Source: Strigamia acuminata
Taxonomy: Eukaryota > Arthropoda > Chilopoda > Geophilomorpha > Linotaeniidae
Reading direction: 5' to 3'
DNA: 64,000 nt
Assembly: GCA_949358305.1 (NCBI GenBank)
Contig: OX442314.1
Coordinates: 1,333,887-1,397,886 of the forward strand
A model generated the notes under the pieces. The model was not told the origin of the DNA, searched no databases, and saw only the letters and a list, made by a program, of their open reading frames with translations. A program made the translations under genes and the position numbers. Positions 56,182 to 64,000 of this stretch are shown piece after piece; positions within the stretch are counted from its first letter, which is position 1; the number at the start of each line of letters is the position of its first letter.

Positions 56182-57969
56182 TTTATGCCCTTTCTTTTTT
56201 AATTCATAAATTATAAAATACAATGGATTCATGGTCTGTCGTCATTCCAGAGGAATTCATCTGCACGAAAATGATTTCCTCTGGTAAGAATATAGGAATA
56301 TTTCTTAAGAGAGGAATATTTTTGCCTCATTATTTGTTGGGTTTTATATAAGTGTTCGATCATTGATTAATTCATACCGTTTTATTAGTTATAAGTGATC
56401 TAATGTTTAACGGTATTAGTATGTTTACTAGTTGTTTAATGTGAACGTTCTCCTTAATATATTTTCTGTTTGTTTTATTTATTTATCGTTTATTTGGCCG
56501 AGATACTTATCTCGGCCAATTTCATTCCAAAAAAATCAGTTTGTTGGGGTTCAAAAATATTTCGACCACTCACAAAAATTGTGAAAACAAGATCTTTTCA
56601 TTAAAAAAATGAAAACCACAAATTATAAATCTTAATACCTGGTTGCAAAGCCATTTGTTTTCATATTAGCAGCACAGTGGTCCAGCCATTGAGTCTACAA
56701 CCGCTGGCAAAAAGTATTCAGTCAGCCACCACATACGCTGATCTGATCTGAACCCAAAATCATTTTTTTTAGTCTAAGTAATAATTTATTCACAAAACAT
56801 TTTATTCACTGAAAAGGCAAGCCAAACGCTACAATTTAGTGGCAATTTGAAATAACTTAAGCAAAATATAAAAAAGTTAGAGATATTTTTGTTGACACCC
56901 TGAGGAAAAAAGTATTTGATCACGACAACGCCGAGAAAAAGTATAGGATGAGCACTTCCGAGTTTAGTAAAGAGCAGACAGTGTTGTCATTAATTATAAA
57001 TTCAAAATTCCAAAATTTTCTGTGCTTGATTGAATACTGAAACAAACTTTTGTTTGTTGTTGTTGAATTACATTATACCAATTTGTTGTACCGTTTATTC
57101 TTCTTGAATTTAATCAAAATTGATTTGCTTATATATACGATACCGGTAGTTAATTATAAAAATTATATACGTGCGCATCCTGCACGTCTGTACTTGCAAC
57201 AAAATTATATGGTTGTATGAGTTGCATTTTAAATTATTTTTTACGAAATTTACATTTTTAAAATATTTTTAGAAAATTTAATATACAGTATCGGATATTC
57301 CCTTCTCACTGACAACTCAACTACGTTTCAAATGCTACCTAACACTTAAAATTGAATTGATAATTTCTTCCATAATCGATTTTTTATTTGGAAGATACAC
57401 TCTTGCGCTGCATACACTTACAAATACAGATACAAATACATGAATTTCATAAAAAAGGAACAGGTAATGACACTATTCAGTCAAGTGCATTTTAGGATGT
57501 TGAGTTTACGTGTGCAAAAATATAAATTCAGTGTTTGAATTTGGTATCAAGTTCAAGATATCGGGCGCAGACTTTATAAGACCAAGCATTCACATTCGGT
57601 TCTAGTAAGAATTAGATTGTGGTTGAATTACATTAATTTTGTAGTTAATTTTTTTTTTATAAATTATGTATAAGCACAATTGATTTGTTTGTGAAATGAG
57701 GTGCTGGAGTGTAATTATTAAAATTACATATAATCAAATTTGAATTAGTTCGTTGAATAACATTAATTATGGTTGATAATCGTCGATATATACATATTCA
57801 CACGCGTGTATATTATCCATACACACCCACTAATTCACATACATACATACATACATGAATATTAATATCTATGCATCGTGCGTATAAAATATTAAAGATT
57901 AGAAAGTGTTGTCGCCACACGGCATTGCTCGCCAAGTGTTCTCTGGTGTTAGTTGTAAACTCCTACAAA
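56182..57969. other. AT-rich intergenic region without recognised genes
   Basis: No open frame of note and no family signature. A (CATA)n microsatellite is at 57839-57855. The last part is upstream of a DEG/ENaC start exon and may hold its promoter. Confidence 0.5.
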
Positions 57970-58279
57970 ATGAAAATTTCTAAATCTCGCATCAGACGTT
58001 TGTGCCAAGCAGAAATTGCAACGTCAACTGAGAATAGATCTTTACCGGTATTGGATAAGATATTAGTCAAACAGAAATCTCTTCCAATTCGTATACTGTG
58101 GTTGGTTGTTGTTCCGATTTGCTTTGCCATCTGCTGCTATCAAACATTTGAAAGAATACAATATTACTTATCTGGCCCGTACAAAGTCAACATTGAATTT
58201 AGACCGACGTCCGAAATAAACTCTCCCGCTCTTGGGATGTCTGGAATGGATAATAAGGCTTTGACTCCTTATTGGAAAC
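57970..58279 (+). pseudogene. DEG/ENaC-like channel, N-terminal exon, cut by an LTR element
   Basis: From ATG 57970 (MKISKSRIRRLCQAE) the frame gives a cytoplasmic N-terminus, a first membrane helix (ILWLVVVPICFAICCYQTF) and the start of the extracellular domain (YYLSGPYKVNIEF), the arrangement of DEG/ENaC channels. The usual His-Gly gating motif before the helix is not obvious (NRSLP at that place). The frame enters the LTR at 58280 and is then nonsense. No later exon is visible after the insertion, so the gene is either broken or its exon ends shortly before the LTR. It lies downstream of, and on the same strand as, the 3' exons at 53-54.6 kb, so two tandem paralogues are likely. Confidence 0.6.
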
Positions 58280-58485
58280 TGTTGGTTTTGAGTGCCCAGT
58301 CTTCACGCCAGGTGAACGTTTCACCTGCGCACCCACGACGTCCAGATGACGTACTTGGCGTAAACCAATCAGGGTTGAGCGCACCTGTATATAATGTGTT
58401 AGCAATTAGAATAAAGTTAGTCATTTGCTGTTAAACCTAACCACGCGTCTTATCATTGTCCCAACCTTCGACACTAAAAACTACA
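58280..58485 (+). repeat. 5' LTR of the gag-protease element
   Basis: TGTTGGTTTTGAG ... AAAAACTACA, TG...CA ends. Contains TATATAATG (TATA-like) and AATAAAG. Confidence 0.92.
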
Positions 58486-58500
58486 GGTTATGGGCCCAGC
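58486..58500 (+). other. Primer binding site, initiator tRNA-Met internal type
   Basis: GGTTATGGGCCCAGC directly after the LTR. Drosophila copia uses the same internal (anticodon stem-loop) site of initiator tRNA-Met. Confidence 0.8.
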
Positions 58501-58599
58501 ACGCTTCCACTGCGGATAATATCGAGATTTGGGACGAAACGATCGAAGAAGTCAAAACGTTTTTGATACGAACCGTTTCGAGAAACAAAATCAGAAACG

Positions 58600-60528
58600 A
58601 TGGCGAATGCAGGCGGAATTTCGGCTAGAATCGAACCACTGGGGAAAGAAAACTACGATGCCTGGAAAGTCCAAATGGAAGCAATTTTGGGGAAGAACGA
58701 TCTCTTAAAGTACGCGGACGGAACATTGAAGCGACCAGAAGTTGATCCAAGCAACAATAACACCAAGAAAGCCGCCGAAAATTGGGACGTGAGAGACAGA
58801 AACACGAGATACGATATTTTGCTACACGTAAAACAGTCGGAGATTCGATTGTTGAAAAACTGTAAAACCTCAAACGAATTATGGAGAAAATTGGACGAAA
58901 TTTACGAAGCGAAAGGACCGGCAAATATGGGCATGTTGCTGAAACAAATTTGCGGAAACAAAATGGCTGAGAACGAAAACGTGCGTGACTATCTGAAGGG
59001 ATTTTTTGAAGCGGTTGATAAGCTACTCGACATGGATATGGAAATCCATCCGACACTTACTGGGACGCTGCTGTTGCAAAGTTTGCCGAAATCATTCGAT
59101 ACGTTCAAGATCACGATGGAATCGCGAGACACATTGCCGACGCTGGAAGCGCTAAAAGCTAAAATTATAGCCGCAGCAATTTCTCAAGAAAAAGATAAAG
59201 AAGAAGTATCCGACGCAATGTTGGCCAAGAAATCGTTCCAAAAACGGAGGCAGCCGAAGAACGGCGACGATGAATCGGATTCTGATGAAAAGCCGACTTT
59301 CAAGTTCAAGTGCCACGGTTGCGGAAAAATCGGCCACAAAATCGCCGATTGCCGAAGTAAAAGCAAGAAGGAAAGCGCATCGAGAGCCGAGAAGTCCAAG
59401 TACGAATTATTTTTCTGCGAACAAAACGAGACAGCATTGAAATGCGAGAAGTCACGGCCGAGAAATTGGTGTTTGGACAGCGGCGCAAGTTCCCACATGT
59501 GCTCGAGCAATTCAACATTTTCAACGATCGAATTCCTGAAGAACCAGAAATTGAATTTGGCCAGTAAAGCGAGTACGAACATCGACGGAAAAGGAACCGC
59601 GAAAATCGTCGTCAAAACTGGAGACGGAAATATGAAGTTGGATTTGACGGAGACTCTCTTGGTACGGGATTTGCGAACGAATTTGATGTCAGTCGGAAAG
59701 ATCACAGAGCGGGGACACAAGGTGATTTTTGACAATAAATCAGCAGAAATAATAAGCCCGAAGGGAGAAATCGTATTCACCGCCGAAAAAAGAAACGGAT
59801 TATATTACATCGTCGACAAGACCGAGGATGCTGCGACCGCAATGGAAATCGAAGTCAGAACCGGGAACATGAAGACCGAAAAAGCAAGTACGGAAGTCAA
59901 GAAGACAAGAACCGAGAACAAGAAAACAGCTGCGGAAGTCAAGAAGACGAGAACCGAGAACAAGAAAACAGCTGCGGAAGTCAAGAAGACGAGAGCCGAA
60001 AACAAGAAAACAGCTGCGGAAGTCAAGAAGACTAGAACCGAGAACGTAAAAATTCGCGAATGGCACGAGAAGCTCGAATACGAATCAATTTTGAAGAAAC
60101 TGAAAAACGACTTTGCAGAACAGATAAGTCAAACATTAATGGAAATGGCGCAATATATGATTTTGCAGCCGAGTGAGGAATCAAGTGTGGAACTAGACAA
60201 GAACGAGAACGAAGTCAAAATTTCCGAGAACGAGAGCGAAGCCGAAATTTCCGAGAACGAGAGCGAAGCCGAAATTTCCGAGAACGAGAACGAAGTTGAA
60301 ATTTCCGAGAACGAGAACGAAGTAGAAATTTTCGAGAACGAGACGGAACAAGGGGAAGTCGAAATCAAGATCAATGATGAAGTCGAGAACGAGACTGAAC
60401 AAGGGGAAGTCGAAACTCTCCAGATCAAAAACGTACGAGCGCCTCCGCGACAATCTTCGAGAACTCGGAGGCTGTATTCAAATCGAAATGGAAAACCACC
60501 AGGAAGAATTCGATATGAAGAGTATTAA
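58600..60528 (+). CDS. Copia-type Gag-protease protein, 642 residues
   Basis: The Gag part (NYDAWKVQMEAILGKNDL, LKGFFEAVDKLLDM) resembles the UBN2/copia Gag fold. A CCHC knuckle begins at C238 (CHGCGKIGHKIADC) and an aspartic protease follows with CLDSGASSHM (D293). After the protease the frame runs into four 17-residue Lys/Thr/Glu repeats (TEVKKTRTENKKTAA), a short segment that may be an integrase remnant (REWHEKLEYESILKKL), ENESEAEIS-type acidic repeats, and a C-terminus (RAPPRQSSRTRRLYSNRNGK) like the linker before RT in copia Pol. The whole integrase core, RT and RNase H are missing. The frame is intact, suggesting Gag function is kept. Start ATG 58600 is the first in frame. Confidence 0.9.
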   Translation: MANAGGISARIEPLGKENYDAWKVQMEAILGKNDLLKYADGTLKRPEVDPSNNNTKKAAENWDVRDRNTRYDILLHVKQSEIRLLKNCKTSNELWRKLDEIYEAKGPANMGMLLKQICGNKMAENENVRDYLKGFFEAVDKLLDMDMEIHPTLTGTLLLQSLPKSFDTFKITMESRDTLPTLEALKAKIIAAAISQEKDKEEVSDAMLAKKSFQKRRQPKNGDDESDSDEKPTFKFKCHGCGKIGHKIADCRSKSKKESASRAEKSKYELFFCEQNETALKCEKSRPRNWCLDSGASSHMCSSNSTFSTIEFLKNQKLNLASKASTNIDGKGTAKIVVKTGDGNMKLDLTETLLVRDLRTNLMSVGKITERGHKVIFDNKSAEIISPKGEIVFTAEKRNGLYYIVDKTEDAATAMEIEVRTGNMKTEKASTEVKKTRTENKKTAAEVKKTRTENKKTAAEVKKTRAENKKTAAEVKKTRTENVKIREWHEKLEYESILKKLKNDFAEQISQTLMEMAQYMILQPSEESSVELDKNENEVKISENESEAEISENESEAEISENENEVEISENENEVEIFENETEQGEVEIKINDEVENETEQGEVETLQIKNVRAPPRQSSRTRRLYSNRNGKPPGRIRYEEY

Positions 60529-60657
60529 TTAGTAAAACAAAATATTTGAATTGTTTGAGAAAAATATGTTTAATATTTGAATTGTTTAAGAAAAGTGTTT
60601 TTAATTATTTTAACTTTTGAGATGTAAAAATGTTGGAATATGTGGTGACTGGCACTC

Positions 60658-60665
60658 AGGGGAAG
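60658..60665 (+). other. Polypurine tract
   Basis: AGGGGAAG immediately before the 3' LTR, the expected plus-strand primer. Confidence 0.75.
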
Positions 60666-60871
60666 TGTTGGTTTTGAGTGCCCAGTCTTCACGCCAGGTG
60701 AACGTTTCACCTGCGCACCCACGACGTCCAGATGACGTACTTGGCGTAAACCAATCAGGGTTGAGCGCACCTGTATATAATGTGTTAGCAATTAGAATAA
60801 AGTTAATCATTTGCTGTTAAACCTAACCACGCGTCTTATCATTGTCCCAACCTTCGACACTAAAAACTACA
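60666..60871 (+). repeat. 3' LTR of the gag-protease element
   Basis: Identical in length to the 5' LTR; the only difference seen is AGTTAATCATT here versus AGTTAGTCATT. Confidence 0.92.
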
Positions 60872-61120
60872 AAGATATCAATTTTTAGGCTAAAAAGATA
60901 TCAATTTTTAGGCTAAAAAGATATCAATTTTTAGGCTAAAAAGATATCAATTTTTAGGCTAAAAAGATATCAATTTTTAGGCTAAAAAGATATCAATTTT
61001 TAGGCTAAAAAGATATCAATTTTTAGGCTAAAAAGATATCAATTTTTAGGCTAAAAAGATATCAATTTTTAGGCTAAAAAGATATCAATTTTTAGGCTAA
61101 AAAGATATCAATTTTTAGGT
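60872..61120. repeat. 23-bp tandem repeat, eleven copies
   Basis: Unit AAAAAGATATCAATTTTTAG plus GCT, nearly invariant. It starts directly at the LTR end. Confidence 0.95.
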
Positions 61121-61280
61121 TAAAACATTGATTTTAGGACTAACAACATCGATTTTTGGTCTAAAATGATCGTTTTTTGGACTAAAATGATCGTTTTTAT
61201 GGACTAAAATGATTGTTTTTTGGACTAAAATGATTATTTTTTGGACTAAAATGATCATTTTTTGAAATAAAATAATCAAT
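61121..61280. repeat. Degenerate ~26-bp tandem repeat
   Basis: Copies of TGGACTAAAATGATCGTTTTT with variation, related in pattern to the preceding 23-bp repeat. Confidence 0.8.
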
Positions 61281-62584
61281 TTTTTTCGCAAAAAATGCAT
61301 GCTTTCTATACCTAAAAATGCATTTTCCTTTTGTCTGGAAATACTTTTTTTGGTCAGGAAATACATTTTTTCTTGGCCTGAAAATGTATCTTTTTTGTCT
61401 CAAAATGCAACACAAAAACTATTTATTTTTTATAAAAATACGTTTTTGGGAGAGGGTGTCGCTAGCATGACAAAGTCACACTGGTGCACGATACCCTAGG
61501 CATGTGCAGTATGAATTTGGCATCAAGACACCGGAGCGAACTGTACAGTATAGGGTCGGGACACTACAAGTTCCTTTGATTTCGCCGTTTTCAATATTCA
61601 ATTTTCAATTTTTGTTAGATCGATGATATGATTTGTGAGTTTGGACGGTATATTTTTCAAGATAACTTTCTTATCACACTGCATTTATTGTATTTTTTAA
61701 AATGCGCATTTTAAGAGTATGTTTTAATAGTCAAATAAACAGGCTTGGTTTGAAACAAAACGAATGAATATATTGAGCAAGGTGATTACATGAGCGCGAT
61801 GCAGCGCAATATATAAACGCAAAGTGAAAGTAAAGAGTACAAAGGATTACAAGTGTTACGGTGGTAACGGCAGGCAAGCACAAGGGATGTAGATAAAACC
61901 AAACTAACACAGCATATTTAATGTAGTCATTTTTTTGTTTGAAACTGTTAATTCTATGTCAGAAATTACATTTAAGAAAATGAAAAGCAGAATAATTAAA
62001 TACATTAAAGAAAATAAATTACAGAATAAAAACATACACGAAATAAAATCATAATCCACAAAAGTGGGAAAAAACATAAAAATTAAAAATTGGGGATAAA
62101 TTTCCCTGCATTGCCCTTTAATTAAATATAAATCAATCTATCGTGCATACGTAAATTAATTACTGCAGCTGAAGTAATTGCATGTACTGTACCTACAATT
62201 ATGTCATGAACAAAATAATCTCAAAGGAATTATGATTTATACAATAGTTCAATATTTGAAACTTTTATTATTTTTTATAATGTTTGTGCATTATATAAAG
62301 GTTTGTATAGATGTGTTCAAATTTTCTATCCTACAATATTTAAATTTGGTTATGCACATTCACCAAATATTGATAAAAAGGCCCAAAATTCAAGACTAAT
62401 AAATTCTTAAATTGGATTAAAGTGTTATTATGTATGTAAAAAATTAAAATTGTGTACGTTAAGTATATCCTGAAGTTGAGAATACAATTCAATTAGAATT
62501 CAATTAGCATAAAACTTGCCAATTGCATTAATTATCTAATGACAAAAGATATTTATAATTTTAGTAATTTTAGTCTATTTATTT
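61281..62584. other. AT-rich intergenic region
   Basis: No supported gene. A somewhat less AT-rich patch at 61445-61560 (GTGTCGCTAGCATGACAAAG) is of unknown origin. 62200-62580 resembles, inverted, 55061-55430. Confidence 0.45.
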
Positions 62585-62650
62585 TTTCATTTCCAATTTA
62601 TTTATTATTGTATTTCCTATTCTATTTATTATTGTATTTCCTATTTTAGA
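62585..62650 (+). repeat. 24-bp satellite, left fragment
   Basis: Two to three copies of the TTATTGTATTTCCTATTCTA unit type, interrupted by the insertion of the inverted-repeat element at 62653. Confidence 0.8.
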
Positions 62651-63333
62651 TATAACTCCTTGCCAAAAAAATGGCATACTCTATTTTTTGGAACTTTTAA
62701 TATTTGAAATTTTTCAGAAAATATTTCTCACAAGTAAAAATGGATTTAGGAGGATTTAAAGGATTGTTAGAGCTATCATTTCTTTAAAAGTTTTTTGAAA
62801 AAAATGAATAGTTAAAGAGAAAAATATTAAAAACTCCAAAAAGTGACTATTTAGAATATTTCTCATAACTTGTAAACAGAATGAGATAAAATTAAAAACT
62901 AAACAGATTTGAGACCGTCTATATCTCAAGAAACTTTTCTAAATTAGATGTATGGATTTCCAAGGCCCTCAAAAAAAGGCGTAGAGCTATGTAAAGGGGT
63001 AGACAACCACTATTTTTCGAAAAATCGTGGCGAGCACAACTGTTGACGAATCAAGTCATAGCTATAACATGTTATAGTACGACACAATAATGCTTCAATG
63101 CTAAAGTTTCGTTTCGATTCGTCAACATAGTAAATAGTCACTTTTTGGAGTTTTTAATATTTTTCTCTTTAACTATTTATTTTTTTCAAAAAACATTTTA
63201 CGAAATGATAGCTCTAACAATCCTTTAAGTCCTCCTAAAACCATTTTTACTTGTGAGAAATAGTTTCTGTGAAATTTCAAATATTTAAAGTTCCAAAAAA
63301 TAGAGTATGCCATTTTTTTGGCAAGGAGTTGTA
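62651..63333. mobile_element. TA-flanked inverted-repeat element nested in the satellite
   Basis: TA at 62651-62652 and 63332-63333. Ends (T/C)AACTCCTTGCCAAAAAAA are inverted; arms of about 200 nt each (62653-62853, 63129-63331) are diverged reverse complements, with a ~275-nt centre without coding capacity. TA flanks suggest a Tc1/mariner-type non-autonomous element. Confidence 0.75.
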
Positions 63334-64000
63334 TTATTGCATTTCTTATTCTATTTATTATTGCATTTCCTTTATTATTGCATTTCCTATTCTATTTATT
63401 ATTGCATTTCCTTTATTATTGCATTTCCTATTCTATTTATTATTGCATTTCCTATTCTATTTATTATTGCATTTCCTATTCTATTTATTATTGCATTTCC
63501 TATTCTATTTATTATTGCATTTCCTATTCTATTTATTATTGCATTTCCTATTCTATTTATTATTGCATTTCCTATTCTATTTATTATTGCATTTCCTATT
63601 CTATTTATTATTGCATTTCCTATTCTATTTATTATTGCATTTCCTATTCTATTTATTATTGCATTTCCTATTCTATTTATTATTGCATTTCCTATTCTAT
63701 TTATTATTGCATTTCCTATTCTATTTATTATTGCATTTCCTATTCTATTTATTATTGCATTTCCTATTCTATTTATTATTGCATTTCCTATTCTATTTAT
63801 TATTGCATTTCCTATTCTATTTATTATTGCATTTCCTATTCTATTTATTATTGCATTTCCTATTCTATTTATTATTGCATTTCCTATTCTATTTATTATT
63901 GCATTTCCTATTCTATTTATTATTGCATTTCCTATTCTATTTATTATTGCATTTCCTATTCTATTTATTATTGCATTTCCTATTCTATTTATTATTGCAT
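63334..64000 (+). repeat. 24-bp satellite array, runs off the window end
   Basis: About 27 near-identical copies of TTTCCTATTCTATTTATTAT plus TGCA, with two shortened units near 63367 and 63412. It continues past the window. Confidence 0.97.

Larger units (their letters stand above)
58280..60871 (+). mobile_element. Non-autonomous copia-type LTR element (gag-protease only)
   Basis: Two 206-bp LTRs that differ at one base, a copia-type primer site, an intact ORF and a polypurine tract make a structurally complete 2.6 kb element. Integrase, RT and RNase H are absent, so enzymes must come from a partner. No 5-bp target duplication is evident (GAAAC before, AAGAT after). Confidence 0.88.

Noticed and set aside
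58275-60876. Target-site duplication of the gag-protease element
   Set aside because: The five bases on either side (GAAAC, AAGAT) do not match.

Overview
The window looks like nuclear DNA of an invertebrate animal, very repeat-rich. The evidence is GT-AG spliced genes, AATAAA poly(A) signals, DEG/ENaC-type channel exons, a thymidine-kinase exon, a piggyBac-type gene, copia and Ty3/gypsy elements, tRNA-derived SINEs and no obvious CpG depletion. I cannot name the species. Base composition changes sharply at a 200-N gap (46001-46200). The left side is mostly GC-rich with abundant TTTA/TTTG microsatellites; the right side is AT-rich.

Left part (1-30 kb). An intact copia-type polyprotein ORF (883-5694) lies just upstream of the last exon of a thymidine kinase gene. 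Six spliced gene models follow, assembled here from reading frames and splice signals: a small acidic coiled-coil protein (6897-7548 +), an Ala-rich protein (7964-8697 -), a coiled-coil/PE-repeat protein (10343-11911 +), a six-exon piggyBac-derived gene with all three catalytic Asp (12240-14645 -), a nine-exon zinc-finger/RS/PHD protein with a coding minisatellite (16905-20491 -) and an acidic protein (28500-29777 +). Between them are five tRNA-derived SINEs and a ten-copy tandem array of ~0.6 kb units, each with a UUCG-capped hairpin and a (TAAA)n-like tail.

Centre (30-46 kb). This is a palindromic GC-rich satellite. Its core is a ~10.5 kb inverted structure whose outer ~0.48 kb arms are essentially identical and are both bounded by TTAA. 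The right arm is expanded into a ~833 bp higher-order repeat carrying a conserved ~97 bp low-GC spacer. Partial copies and a field of alternating modules follow up to the gap.

Right part (46.2-64 kb). A gypsy-type retrotransposon on the minus strand has a long LTR, a tRNA-Pro-type primer site, gag, and pol joined by a textbook -1 frameshift signal (A AAA AAC, 6-nt spacer, long hairpin). Next come a TA-flanked palindromic MITE, the 3' exons of one DEG/ENaC gene, a TTAA-flanked foldback element and the first exon of a second DEG/ENaC gene. That exon is cut by a young LTR element that keeps only gag and protease. Several tandem repeats and a TA-flanked inverted-repeat element nested in a 24-bp satellite finish the window.
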